Shown: positions 7,935-16,911, counted from the stretch's first letter. The stretch: 64,000 bases of DNA from Cypionkella sp. (GCF_030652235.1 NZ_JAUSBA010000045.1:1-64000); one strand, 5' to 3'. The notes: generated by a model not told the origin, from the sequence alone. Program-made: numbers and translations.

Positions 7935-9221
7935 ATGAAACTGACCAGACGCTCGCTTTTGGCCTCGGGCATCGCCGCAATGGCGCTGCCGCGGATGGCC
8001 TTCGCTGCCGGTGAAACCATCAAGATCGGAGTTCTGCACTCGCTCTCCGGCACGATGGCGATTTCGGAAACCACGCTGAAAGACACCATGCTGATGCTGA
8101 TTGAGGCGCAAAACGCCAAAGGTGGTCTGCTGGGCAAGCAGTTGGAAGCCGTGGTGGTCGATCCCGCTTCCGACTGGCCGCTGTTCGCCGAAAAAGCCCG
8201 CGAACTGCTGACTGTTTCCAAAGTTGACGTGATGTTCGGCTGCTGGACTTCAGTGTCGCGCAAATCCGTGTTGCCGGTGATCGAAGAACTCAACGGACTG
8301 TTGTTCTACCCGGTGCAATACGAAGGCGAGGAATCCTCGAAAAACGTGTTCTACACCGGCGCTGCGCCAAACCAACAGGCGATCCCGGCGGTGGATTACT
8401 ATCTCGAAGAACTCGGCGTGAAAAAATTCGCGCTGCTCGGCACCGACTATGTCTATCCCCGCACCACCAACAACATTCTTGAGGCCTACCTTGTCTCGAA
8501 AGGCATCGCCAAAGAAGATATCTTCGTCAACTACACCCCGTTCGGCCATTCCGATTGGTCGAAAATCGTCGGTGACGTGGTGGCCTTGGGTGCCGATGGT
8601 AAAAAGGTCGGCGTGATTTCCACCATCAACGGCGACGCCAACATCGGCTTTTACAAAGAACTCGCAGCAGCAAGCGTCACGGCCGATAAGCTCCCGGTCT
8701 GCGCGTTTTCGGTTGGCGAAGAAGAACTCGCGGGTCTGGACACCTCGAACCTCGTCGGCCATCTGGCAGCCTGGAACTACTTCATGTCCGCCGATACCCC
8801 GGAAAACAAAGCGTTTATCGAGCAATGGCATGCCTATATCAAAGACGAAAAGCGCCCGACCAACGACCCGATGGAAGCCCATTATATCGGCTTCAACATG
8901 TGGGTTGCAGCGGTCACCGCCGCTGGCACCACCGATGTCGATGCAGTCTCGGATGCAATGATCGGCCAGAAATTCCCAAACCTGACCGGCACCGTGGCCG
9001 AGATGCTGCCGAACCACCACCTGACCAAACCCGTGCTGATCGGCGAAATCCGCGCCGACGGCCAATTCGACATCATCAGTCAAACCGAGCCAGTTCCGGG
9101 CGACGCATGGACCGATTTCCTGCCGGAATCCGCAGTGCTGGAAGCCGATTGGAAAGACCTGAAATGCGGCATGTATAACAAAGAAACTAAAACCTGCGTG
9201 CAGTTGAAGTCGAACTACTGA
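7935..9221 (+). CDS. urtA: Urea ABC transporter substrate-binding protein
   Basis: 428-aa periplasmic binding protein of the UrtA type. The ATG at 7935 is chosen because it is preceded by AGGGGAC and starts a twin-arginine-like signal (MKLTRRSLLASGIAAMALPRMAFA) ending in an AFA cleavage site. The mature protein begins GETIKIGVLHSLSGTMAISE. The blocks LLFYPVQYEGEESSKNVFYTGAAPNQQ and GTDYVYPRTTNNILEAYL are characteristic of urea binders and not of amino-acid binders. First gene of urtABCDE. In other bacteria this operon is switched on by nitrogen limitation; no clear NtrC site was found upstream. Confidence 0.96.
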   Translation: MKLTRRSLLASGIAAMALPRMAFAAGETIKIGVLHSLSGTMAISETTLKDTMLMLIEAQNAKGGLLGKQLEAVVVDPASDWPLFAEKARELLTVSKVDVMFGCWTSVSRKSVLPVIEELNGLLFYPVQYEGEESSKNVFYTGAAPNQQAIPAVDYYLEELGVKKFALLGTDYVYPRTTNNILEAYLVSKGIAKEDIFVNYTPFGHSDWSKIVGDVVALGADGKKVGVISTINGDANIGFYKELAAASVTADKLPVCAFSVGEEELAGLDTSNLVGHLAAWNYFMSADTPENKAFIEQWHAYIKDEKRPTNDPMEAHYIGFNMWVAAVTAAGTTDVDAVSDAMIGQKFPNLTGTVAEMLPNHHLTKPVLIGEIRADGQFDIISQTEPVPGDAWTDFLPESAVLEADWKDLKCGMYNKETKTCVQLKSNY

Positions 9222-9292
9222 TCAAAGCGGAGGGGCCAACAGGCCCCTCCCCTCCTCCCCCAGCGCCCCTGCTGCCAATAGACGGATTACCC

Positions 9293-11224
9293 ATGCGCAT
9301 CCTGCTGGCTTGCCTTCTGGCACTCCTATTCGCCGCCCCGCTGCGCGCCGAAACCGCCGCCGAAATCCTCTCCGCCAATGCCGCTTTGGTCGAGAAAGCC
9401 TCGCGCCAAACCATCGCCCCGGTGATTGACGCCTTGGGCGCCAGCGGCGACCCCACGGCTGCACAAGTGCTCGAAGCATGGGGCAACAAAGCCCTCGGCA
9501 TCCGCAAATCCGACGGCATCTTCTTTCTGATCACCGCTAATGACGGCGGCTACGCCCTGACTGATCTGATCGGTGCTCCGGCAGGCCAAGCCGCCAAATC
9601 CGACATCACCGAGCTGAAACCCAACGCAGGCGTGCGCGGCATGATCGCCACCGCCTTGGTGCAATTCACCCTGTCGGACCCCGACGCACTGAAACGCGCC
9701 GCAGCCTTAGAATCCATCGCCAAAGACCCCAAACCCGAGGCTCTAGCTCCCCTCCGCGCCGCCATCACCAACGAATCCGACGCCAAGCTAAAAGCCCAAA
9801 AACAGCGATTAGAACGCCTGCTCACCCTGCGCTTTGAACCCGACTCCGCCGCCCGCATCAAAGCCATCGACAGCTTCGGCGCAGACCTCGGCCTTGACCT
9901 GCGCGCTGCGCTTAACCCGCTGCTCGCCACCACAAAACTCGCCGCCGCCGAAACGCCCACGACAAACATCGCCCGAGAACTCAAGCCCGGCCGCGACCTG
10001 ACGGAAATCGAAGCCTACGACCTGCTCGTTTCAGCTAACCTAGCCCCCGCCCGCCTGACGATTGAGGCCGCCCGCACCGCCCTGATCGCCAACCTGGTGA
10101 ACGGCGCAGTTGCTGGCGTCCCCCTTGCCGATCTCAACACCCAAGCCGCCCGCGACCGCGCCTACACCGCACTTGAGGCCGCAGGCACAGTCCCGCAAGC
10201 TGCCACCGATGACGAGGCAGCCGCTGCCCTCAAAGCCCACCACTTCTACGATATCTACACCGAGCCTGACGCCGCCGTCACAACCGCCGCCGCGAGCGCT
10301 CTTCAATACATCGGCCACAAAGTCGCAGCCATGCAGGCCGCTGACCTTGCCCTCGACGGCCTTTCCCTCGCCTCGATCTACTTCCTCGCCGCCATCGGCC
10401 TTGCAATCACCTTCGGCGTCATGGGTGTGATCAACATGGCCCACGGCGAGTTCATCACCATGGGCGCCTACACCGGCTACGTCGTGCAACTCTACGTCCC
10501 CAATTACACCGCCTCGATCCTGATCGCGCTGCCGCTGGCTTTCGCCGTCACCTTCGCCGTGGGTGTGACGATGGAGCGCTTAATCATCCGCCACCTCTAC
10601 AAACGGCCCTTGGAAACCCTGCTCGCCACTTTCGGCATCTCGATCGCCCTGCAACAAATCCTGAAAAATGTCTTCGGCACCCAAGCCCGCCCGCTGACCT
10701 CCCCGGCATGGCTCGACGGCGCGCTCAACCTCAATGACGTGGTGTCGATCAGCTACATCCGCATCGCCATCTTCGTCTTGGCCCTGTTGTTCCTCACCTT
10801 CTTCCTTTGGCTGATGAAGCGCACCCGCCTCGGTCTCGAAGTCCGCGCCGTCACCCAAAACCCGACCATGGCCGCAAGCATGGGCATTAACCCCGACCGC
10901 ATCAACATGCTGACCTTCGGCTTAGGTTCCGGCATCGCAGGCATCGCTGGCGTCGCCATTGGCCTGTTCGCCAAAGTCACCTCCGAACTCGGCACCGACT
11001 ACATCGTGCAGTCCTTCATGACCGTCGTGGTCGGCGGCGTCGGCAACATCTGGGGTGCGCTTGCCGGAGCCACGATGATCGGCGGGCTGCAAAAGATGAT
11101 CGAGTTCCTCAACCCCTCGAACACCCTCGCCGCCCAAACCTATATGATCCTGTTCATCATTCTGTTCATCCAATTCCGCCCGAGAGGCATCATCGCCCTC
11201 AAAGGCCGCGCGGCAGGAGATTGA
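9293..11224 (+). CDS. urtB: Urea ABC transporter permease (long form)
   Basis: 643-aa UrtB. A signal peptide (MRILLACLLALLFAAPLRA) is followed by a roughly 310-residue periplasmic helical, HEAT-like region rich in Ala and Lys. The LivH-type permease domain with multiple membrane segments starts near residue 355 (GLSLASIYFLAAIGLAITFGVMGVINMAHGEF). The long N-terminal extension is normal for UrtB and separates it from ordinary branched-chain amino-acid permeases. It lies 71 bp after urtA. With UrtC it forms the membrane channel for urea. Confidence 0.95.
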   Translation: MRILLACLLALLFAAPLRAETAAEILSANAALVEKASRQTIAPVIDALGASGDPTAAQVLEAWGNKALGIRKSDGIFFLITANDGGYALTDLIGAPAGQAAKSDITELKPNAGVRGMIATALVQFTLSDPDALKRAAALESIAKDPKPEALAPLRAAITNESDAKLKAQKQRLERLLTLRFEPDSAARIKAIDSFGADLGLDLRAALNPLLATTKLAAAETPTTNIARELKPGRDLTEIEAYDLLVSANLAPARLTIEAARTALIANLVNGAVAGVPLADLNTQAARDRAYTALEAAGTVPQAATDDEAAAALKAHHFYDIYTEPDAAVTTAAASALQYIGHKVAAMQAADLALDGLSLASIYFLAAIGLAITFGVMGVINMAHGEFITMGAYTGYVVQLYVPNYTASILIALPLAFAVTFAVGVTMERLIIRHLYKRPLETLLATFGISIALQQILKNVFGTQARPLTSPAWLDGALNLNDVVSISYIRIAIFVLALLFLTFFLWLMKRTRLGLEVRAVTQNPTMAASMGINPDRINMLTFGLGSGIAGIAGVAIGLFAKVTSELGTDYIVQSFMTVVVGGVGNIWGALAGATMIGGLQKMIEFLNPSNTLAAQTYMILFIILFIQFRPRGIIALKGRAAGD

Positions 11225-11252
11225 TCATGCCCCCCTCCCTTACCCATTCATC

Positions 11253-11292
11253 TTGGCAAAAATACTCCGGGGGTCCGGGGGCTGGCCCCCGG
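11253..11292 (+). repeat. GC-rich dispersed repeat between urtB and urtC
   Basis: The stretch contains AAATACTCCGGGGGTCCGGGGGCTGGCCCCCGG, a palindromic GC block beside the AAATACTCC word. The same word, or its complement GGAGTATTT/GGATATTT, recurs in the intergenic repeats near 22030, 29170 and 42610. It lies inside the urt operon and may act as an RNA-stability element. Confidence 0.5.
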
Positions 11293-11312
11293 CCTGTGAC
11301 GAAGGATACCCC

Positions 11313-12536
11313 ATGACCCGCTCTTTCCTCATCCGCACCCCGTCGCTCTTGATCTTCATCGCCTGCCTCGCGCTATTCACTATCGGCGTTACCCTCGCCG
11401 CCCACTACGGCCTGATGTCGACCTCCTTCGTGAAAACCCTCGGCAAAACCCTCTGCCTCTGCCTCGCCGCCCTCGCGATGGATTTGATCTGGGGCTACGC
11501 AGGCATCCTGTCCCTCGGTCACATGGCGTTTTTCGCCCTCGGCGGCTACATGATCGGCATGTGGCTGATGTATGCCCGCACCGAGGAAATCGTCGTCGCC
11601 TCGCTGCTAAACTCCGGCCTCCCCGCCACACCCGAGGAAATCCAGCAAGGCATCGCCTCCCAAATCTTCGGCGTCGTCGGCGCGTCCGATCTGCCAACGA
11701 TCTGGAGCTTCGCCCACAGCCTCCCCCTGCAACTCGCCCTAGTAGTAGCCCTCCCCGGCCTCTTGGCCCTGATCTTCGGCTGGCTCGCCTTCCGCAGCCG
11801 CGTGACTGGCGTTTACCTCTCGATCCTGACCCAAGCGATGACCCTCGCTCTCGCGCTCTACCTGTTCCAAAACGACTCTGGCCTGCGCGGCAACAACGGC
11901 CTCTCCGGCCTGCAAAACCTCCCCGGCCTGGATGCCGTCAGCCAAGACAGCATCAGCCTGTGGTTCTTCTGGGCCTCTGCCGCAGCCCTCGCCCTCGCCT
12001 ACCTTACCCTATCTTGGATCGTCTCTGGAAAATTCGGCTCGGTCATCCGCGCCATCCGCGACGATGAGGCCCGCGTGCGCTTTCTTGGCTACTCAGTTGA
12101 GGGCTACAAGCTGTTCGTCTTCACCCTCACCGCCATCATCGTCGCCCTCGCAGGCGCGCTCTACTACCCGCAAGCCGGCATCATCAATCCCGCCGAACTC
12201 GCCCCCATCGCCTCAATTTACCTTGCCGTCTGGGTCGCCATCGGCGGGCGCGGCCGCCTTTATGGCGCGGTCATCGGTGCCGCCGTCGTCTCCCTGCTGT
12301 CAAGCTGGTTCACCGGCGGCCGCGCCCCCTCGATCCCGCTGGGCTTTATGACAATCAACTGGGTGGATTGGTGGCAAGTCCTGCTCGGCGCCGCCTTCGT
12401 CTGCGTCACCCTGTTCGCGCCCAAAGGCATCGGCGGCTTGTTTGACTACTTCACAGGCCTCCACACACCCGACCGCAAAGGCGCTCCCCTCGGTCCCGAC
12501 CAAGGCTCCTTGCAAGAGAAGGAAGCCATTGAATGA
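11313..12536 (+). CDS. urtC: Urea ABC transporter permease
   Basis: 407-aa LivM-type permease. The ATG at 11313 (MTRSFLIRTPSLLIFIACLALFTIG) follows a GAAGGA ribosome site; the upstream in-frame codons lie inside the GC-rich repeat. The family signature DLIWGYAGILSLGHMAFFALGGYMIGMWLMY is present near residue 60, and GLRGNNGLSGLQNLPG typifies UrtC. Its stop overlaps the urtD start. Partner of UrtB in urea uptake. Confidence 0.95.
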   Translation: MTRSFLIRTPSLLIFIACLALFTIGVTLAAHYGLMSTSFVKTLGKTLCLCLAALAMDLIWGYAGILSLGHMAFFALGGYMIGMWLMYARTEEIVVASLLNSGLPATPEEIQQGIASQIFGVVGASDLPTIWSFAHSLPLQLALVVALPGLLALIFGWLAFRSRVTGVYLSILTQAMTLALALYLFQNDSGLRGNNGLSGLQNLPGLDAVSQDSISLWFFWASAAALALAYLTLSWIVSGKFGSVIRAIRDDEARVRFLGYSVEGYKLFVFTLTAIIVALAGALYYPQAGIINPAELAPIASIYLAVWVAIGGRGRLYGAVIGAAVVSLLSSWFTGGRAPSIPLGFMTINWVDWWQVLLGAAFVCVTLFAPKGIGGLFDYFTGLHTPDRKGAPLGPDQGSLQEKEAIE

Positions 12537-13276
12537 GCCAACTTCTCGAAGTCTCCGGCGTCACCGTCAGCTTTGATGGCTTCCGCGCCATCAACAACCT
12601 GACCTTCTCGATTGGCCCCGCCGAACTCCGCGCCATCATCGGCCCCAACGGTGCGGGCAAATCCACCTTCATGGACATCGTGACGGGCAAAACCAAACCC
12701 GATAGCGGCACAGTTACCTTTGGCGAGAAATCCGCCTCTCTCCTGAAACTGTCCGAAGCCAAGATCGCCCGCGCAGGCGTAGGTCGCAAATTCCAACGTC
12801 CGACCGTGTTTGAAGACCAAACCGTCACCGAAAACCTTACCCTCGCCCTGAAAGCCGCCCGCAGCCCGTGGCGCGTGTTGGGCTGGCGCAGCAAACCCGC
12901 CGACCATAGCCGCATCGAAGCCCTCGCGCAGCAAGTCGGCCTCGCCGATCACCTGCCGCGCAAGGCAGGCGAACTCAGCCACGGCCAAAAGCAATGGCTG
13001 GAAATCGCCATGCTGCTGGCGCAAGAACCCCGCCTGCTATTGGTCGATGAACCCGCCGCAGGCATGACGCTGGCCGAGCGCGAAAAGACCACCGAACTGC
13101 TGGTCGATATCGCCAAGACCCGCGCCGTGGTGGTGGTGGAACACGATATGGAATTTGTCCGCCGCCTGAACTGCCGGGTGACGGTGCTGCACGAAGGCTC
13201 GGTTCTGGCCGAAGGCTCACTGGACCATGTGACCAAAAACCAAGACGTGATTGACGTTTATTTAGGGCGCGGATGA
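12533..13276 (+). CDS. urtD: Urea ABC transporter ATP-binding protein
   Basis: 247-aa ATPase. Walker A is GPNGAGKST near residue 38, the signature region is LSHGQKQWLEIAMLL, Walker B is LLLVDEPAAGMT, and the switch histidine lies in VVVEHDMEFV. LSHGQ with AAGMT is the form seen in the LivG/UrtD branch. The start overlaps urtC by 4 bp and the stop overlaps urtE by 4 bp, so translation is coupled. Confidence 0.95.
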   Translation: MSQLLEVSGVTVSFDGFRAINNLTFSIGPAELRAIIGPNGAGKSTFMDIVTGKTKPDSGTVTFGEKSASLLKLSEAKIARAGVGRKFQRPTVFEDQTVTENLTLALKAARSPWRVLGWRSKPADHSRIEALAQQVGLADHLPRKAGELSHGQKQWLEIAMLLAQEPRLLLVDEPAAGMTLAEREKTTELLVDIAKTRAVVVVEHDMEFVRRLNCRVTVLHEGSVLAEGSLDHVTKNQDVIDVYLGRG

Positions 13277-13971
13277 TGATCAAAACAACTGGCCTCACCC
13301 TGCACTACGGCGGCAGCCAAATCCTGCATGGCATCGATTTTGAAGCCAAAGCAGGCGAAGTCACCTGCATCATGGGCACCAATGGCGTCGGCAAAACCAG
13401 CTTCCTGAAAGCTCTCGCAGGCACTCATATACGTTCCGCTGGCACCGTTGAACTCGATGGCGAAACCTTGGGCAAACTCCGCCCACAAGACATGGCCCAG
13501 CGCGGCCTCGCAGTCGTGCCACAAGGCCGGATGATCTTCCCCCTCCTCACCGTCAAAGAAAACCTGGAAACCGCCTTCGCCCTGCTCCCCAAACCCGACC
13601 ACAAAATCCCGGCAGAAATCTATGACCTGTTCCCCGTCCTCCGCGATATGACCGCCCGCCGTGGCGGCGACCTGTCCGGTGGCCAACAACAGCAACTCGC
13701 CATCGCCCGCGCCATGATCATGCGCCCGAAAGTCCTGCTGCTGGACGAGCCGACCGAGGGTATCCAGCCCAACATCATCCAACAAATCGGCCGGGTGATC
13801 GAATACCTGAAAGGCAAAGGCGATATGGCGATCATCCTTGTCGAGCAGTATTTCGACTTCGCCTACAACCTCGCCGACCATTTCTATGTCTTGCGCCGGG
13901 GCTCGGTTGCCAAATCCGGTGCCCGCGCCGATTTCAGCCGCGAAGACCTGCGCGCTGAAGTTTCAATCTAG
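13273..13971 (+). CDS. urtE: Urea ABC transporter ATP-binding protein
   Basis: 232-aa ATPase of the LivF/UrtE type. Walker A is GTNGVGKTS, the signature is LSGGQQQQLAIARAM, Walker B is VLLLDEPTEGIQPNII, and the H-loop sits in ILVEQYFDFAYNLADHFYVL, a block typical of UrtE. There are two adjacent ATG codons at 13273 and 13276; the first overlaps the urtD stop. Last gene of the urea operon; no urease genes follow in this window. Confidence 0.95.
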   Translation: MMIKTTGLTLHYGGSQILHGIDFEAKAGEVTCIMGTNGVGKTSFLKALAGTHIRSAGTVELDGETLGKLRPQDMAQRGLAVVPQGRMIFPLLTVKENLETAFALLPKPDHKIPAEIYDLFPVLRDMTARRGGDLSGGQQQQLAIARAMIMRPKVLLLDEPTEGIQPNIIQQIGRVIEYLKGKGDMAIILVEQYFDFAYNLADHFYVLRRGSVAKSGARADFSREDLRAEVSI

Positions 13972-13974
13972 CCG

Positions 13975-13999
13975 GGAACCAATCCCAACCCCCAGCGTT
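13975..13999 (+). promoter_or_regulatory. EcfG-type (general stress) promoter of the AI-2E transporter operon
   Basis: GGAAC at 13975-13979, 16 bp, then CGTT at 13996-13999. This matches the GGAAC-N16/17-CGTT promoter read by EcfG sigma factors in alphaproteobacteria, and an ecfG gene lies at 58.3-58.9 kb. It begins 3 bp after the urtE stop, and a start site near 14006 would give a leader of about 68 nt. Confidence 0.7.
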
Positions 14000-14073
14000 T
14001 TGCCAACAGGCTTGACAACATGCCCGCCAGCCGCCCCTTTGGGCTTGGCCAATTCTGTTCCAAAGGGGCACTT

Positions 14074-15975
14074 ATGTCTGGGGCTGATCTGACGCCACTT
14101 CCCTCCCATGCTGGCGGTGCCGCCCGCATCACCATCGGCCAGTTGACCGCCGTTGTCGGCGTCGCGGCTGTGCTGTTCGTTGCTCAAGATGTGTTCGTGC
14201 CGCTCGCCATCGCCATGCTGATCACCTTCGCGCTGTCGCCACTTGTCACCACCCTACGCCGTCGCGGCCTGCCCTTGCTGTGGGCGGTGCTGATCGTCGT
14301 CGCTTTGGCGTTCAGCCTGATCGCAGTGTTCTCCTTCGTGGTGGCCAGCCAGTTGGCGCAACTGGCGCAAAATCTGCCGATCTTTCAGGCCAACATCATC
14401 CATAAGGTTGAGGGCTTAAAGTCCACGGGTGGCGAACACGGCCTCGCCTCGCGCCTCTCCGACATGATCGCCGCGATCAACACCGAAATCGGCGCAGCAC
14501 TGCCCACTGGCGTCGATAAGCCAATGCCGGTTGAAGTCATCCAATCCTCCAACGCATTGGCTTTCCTTGAAAATCTGGTTATTCCCCTAATCAGCCCAAT
14601 CGCCACCGTCGGCCTTGTCATAGTCGTGGTGATCTTCATGCTGCTGGAGCGCGAAGCCCTGCGCGACCGCTTTATCAGGCTGGTCGGCACCAATGACCTC
14701 TACCGCACCACACAAGTGCTGGAAGAAGCTGGCGGCCGCGTCGCCAATTACCTGCTGGTGCAACTGCTGGTCAACGTGATCTACGCCATTCCCATCGGCG
14801 TTGGCCTGTATATCATCGGCGTCCCCAACGCCGCCCTCTGGGGCATGCTGACGCTGATCCTGCGCTTTGTGCCTTATATCGGCTCGGTCCTCGCCGCCGC
14901 CTTCCCGCTGTTTCTCGCCTTCGCCGTATCCCCCGACTGGTCCGCCGTGCTGTGGACCGGGGCGCTGTTCGCCAGCATTGAACTCATCACCTCCAACGTC
15001 ATCGAGCCTTGGCTTTACGGTTCGCGCACCGGGGTCAGCCCACTGGCCATCATCGTCGCGGCCATCTTCTGGACCTTCCTCTGGGGCCCCCTCGGCCTGA
15101 TCCTCTCAACCCCGCTCACCGTTTGCTTGGTCGTCTTGGGCCGCCACATCCCGCAATTTGCCCTGTTCGACATCCTGTTCGGCGACGAACCCGTGCTGGC
15201 CCCCCATGCCAAACTCTACCAACGCATGCTGGCAGGCGACGCGATGGAGGCCACCTTTGGCGCGACCGAAGCCCTCGAAGAACTCGATGTGGTGGATTAT
15301 CACCAGACCGCGATGATCCCCGCTTTGCTGCTGGCACAAGACGACAGCGAACGCGGCGTGCTGACCCCCGAACAGCAAGACCGCCTCGCCAAAGTGGCGC
15401 TAGAGGTGGTGAAAGACCTGCAAGCCGAGATGGAGGCCGAGCGCGACGCGCCCGCAGACACCGCGCTGCCCGGTCTGGGCCTGCGGGTGCGGGTGATCGG
15501 CGGGCGGTCCTCGCTGGATGACGTTTCCGCCGCGGTGCTGGCGCAGGTGCTGCAGACCGAAGGTGCGGCCGCGCAGTTCTCACCGCATCTCGATCTTGCC
15601 CCCTCCCGGCTGGCAAGCCTCGATACCGAAAACGCCGATTGCCTGCTGCTGTGCTACCTAGATCCGCGCCCCGCCCGCGCCTCGCTGCTGCACATCCGCC
15701 GCATCAAACGCACCGCGCCGCATCTGCGCGTCGGGGTGGTGATTTTGCAAATGCCCGCCGATCTGGCCGACAGCGCCTCGGGTCTGCGCCATCTGCACGC
15801 GGTGTCCCCGGCAAAGCTAACCGAGGCCGAAGACATCGGTGCCGATTTCGCAGTCACCGGCCTAGAGGCCGCGATGGATGCCATCTGGCTGCGCAAGCCC
15901 CCCAAGCCGATCCCTGATGCCAATAAACCCATGCCGCGCGTGGTCGCCCGCCGCCGCCGCCAGACCACAGCCTAA
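14074..15975 (+). CDS. AI-2E family (PerM-like) membrane transporter with long C-terminal extension
   Basis: 633-aa protein. The ATG at 14074 is preceded by AAAGGGG. An in-frame start at 14020 exists but has no ribosome site. The first 370 or so residues form the AI-2E transporter domain with about eight membrane segments, including LNVIYAIPIGVGLYIIG-like and VLRFVPYIGS-like family blocks. The remaining 260 residues are soluble and rich in Ala, Glu and Leu (from FGDEPVLAPHAKLYQRML on), about doubling the usual family length. The operon continues with a DUF883-like protein and a small membrane protein behind an EcfG-type promoter. This points to an envelope stress role, not quorum-signal export; the transported substrate is unknown. 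Confidence 0.85.
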   Translation: MSGADLTPLPSHAGGAARITIGQLTAVVGVAAVLFVAQDVFVPLAIAMLITFALSPLVTTLRRRGLPLLWAVLIVVALAFSLIAVFSFVVASQLAQLAQNLPIFQANIIHKVEGLKSTGGEHGLASRLSDMIAAINTEIGAALPTGVDKPMPVEVIQSSNALAFLENLVIPLISPIATVGLVIVVVIFMLLEREALRDRFIRLVGTNDLYRTTQVLEEAGGRVANYLLVQLLVNVIYAIPIGVGLYIIGVPNAALWGMLTLILRFVPYIGSVLAAAFPLFLAFAVSPDWSAVLWTGALFASIELITSNVIEPWLYGSRTGVSPLAIIVAAIFWTFLWGPLGLILSTPLTVCLVVLGRHIPQFALFDILFGDEPVLAPHAKLYQRMLAGDAMEATFGATEALEELDVVDYHQTAMIPALLLAQDDSERGVLTPEQQDRLAKVALEVVKDLQAEMEAERDAPADTALPGLGLRVRVIGGRSSLDDVSAAVLAQVLQTEGAAAQFSPHLDLAPSRLASLDTENADCLLLCYLDPRPARASLLHIRRIKRTAPHLRVGVVILQMPADLADSASGLRHLHAVSPAKLTEAEDIGADFAVTGLEAAMDAIWLRKPPKPIPDANKPMPRVVARRRRQTTA

Positions 15976-15984
15976 GAGGACGCC

Positions 15985-16299
15985 ATGTCAAAACCCGATC
16001 CCGATCAAGACCTTGCCCGGCTCGAATCCCAGATCGCCGCGTTGCGTGACGACATCGCGCATATCGTGACAACCTTGGGCGATCTCAGCCAGACCAGCGC
16101 GGAAACCCTCCGCGCCAGCCTCGCCGCCCGTGCTGAGGCTTTGCGGCAAGACGGGGCGGCGCGGCTGGCCGATGTGGGTGGCAGTGCCGAGGCGAAGCTG
16201 GCCGAACTCACCGACCACGCCCGCCGCAATCCGTGGCAAGCGCTGGCCGTGGCAGGCGGCATCGGCCTACTACTGGGTCTGCTGTGGGGACGTCGCTAA
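15985..16299 (+). CDS. DUF883-like (ElaB/YqjD type) membrane-anchored protein
   Basis: 104-aa protein. Residues 1-80 are a predicted amphipathic or coiled helix (LARLESQIAALRDDIAHIVTTL). The C-terminus is NPWQALAVAGGIGLLLGLLWGRR, the single tail anchor with a glycine-rich centre and closing basic residues that defines the ElaB/YqjD/DUF883 group. YqjD-type proteins of E. coli associate with ribosomes at the inner membrane in stationary phase. The gene lies 9 bp after the AI-2E transporter gene and abuts the next gene directly. Predicted to be stress-induced through the EcfG-type promoter at 13975. Confidence 0.8.
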   Translation: MSKPDPDQDLARLESQIAALRDDIAHIVTTLGDLSQTSAETLRASLAARAEALRQDGAARLADVGGSAEAKLAELTDHARRNPWQALAVAGGIGLLLGLLWGRR

Positions 16300-16695
16300 A
16301 TGCTGGCCCTCATCAGCCTCGCCGCACGCCTTGCGCTGGCCCACGCCGCACGCCGCATGGCCCAAGCCTCTGCCCTGTTCGCCGCCGCCGTGGTCTTTGC
16401 CATTATCGCGCTGATCGGCTTTGCCGCCGCGCTGTGGATATGGCTGGCGCATCTGCTTGGCCCGATCCAAGCGGCTTTGCTGGTCGGAGGCTGTGGCGTT
16501 GTGCTGGCGCTGATCTTCGCCCTGCTGGCGCGCGCCAAATTCCGCACCGCCAGCCCGCTGCAATCGCCAGCAGCCCAAGCCCTGCTGGCCGAGCTGAAAT
16601 CCCACAACGCTGAGGCCAGCCTGTTCACCTTGCTTGGCCCAGCCTTGGGTGCCGCGCTGCTGGGGATGTTTCTGGGTGGGAAGCCGAAGGAATAG
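16300..16695 (+). CDS. Small membrane protein, phage-holin-like family (DUF1469 type)
   Basis: 131-aa protein whose ATG follows the previous stop immediately. Two long hydrophobic segments (AASALFAAAVVFAIIALIGFAAALWIWLA-like, around residues 24-50, and AALLVGGCGVVLALIFALLA, about 58-78) are followed by a soluble stretch and a short C-terminal hydrophobic glycine-rich end (GPALGAALLGMFLGG). This arrangement with a DUF883 partner resembles the yqjD-yqjE-yqjK cluster of enterobacteria. It is a predicted inner-membrane protein with no established function. Confidence 0.65.
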   Translation: MLALISLAARLALAHAARRMAQASALFAAAVVFAIIALIGFAAALWIWLAHLLGPIQAALLVGGCGVVLALIFALLARAKFRTASPLQSPAAQALLAELKSHNAEASLFTLLGPALGAALLGMFLGGKPKE

Positions 16696-16715
16696 CACGT
16701 TAGGCATAGGAACCC

Positions 16716-16903
16716 GAACCGATAGAAAACTCTGCGGGGCAGAGTTTTCCGGTTCGTTGCTCACAAGGCGGAACGCCGTTGAGCAAGGGGTGTCGTGCAA
16801 CAAACTGGCACGGGAAATCGGGGCGCGCCTGACTGGGCTGGCGCGGAAACGCGCCTGCCGAGGGCAGGCAGGCGCGGCCCGATTTGTTTTCGAACAAATC
16901 GGG
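16716..16903. repeat. Array of consecutive hairpins between convergent operons
   Basis: Four stem-loops follow one another. First, GAACCG plus GAAAACTCTGC pair with GCAGAGTTTTC plus CGGTTC (16716-16755). Second, TTGCTCA/TGAGCAA encloses GGCG/CGCC (16757-16786). Third, GGCGCG-GAAA-CGCGCC (16840-16855). Fourth, CCCGATTTGTT-TTCG-AACAAATCGGG (16878-16903). A 17-nt arm at 16815-16831 is also the near-perfect complement (one mismatch) of 16869-16885, competing with the fourth hairpin. Termination for both converging operons is one possible role. Confidence 0.7.
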
Positions 16904-16911
16904 CAGACCCC

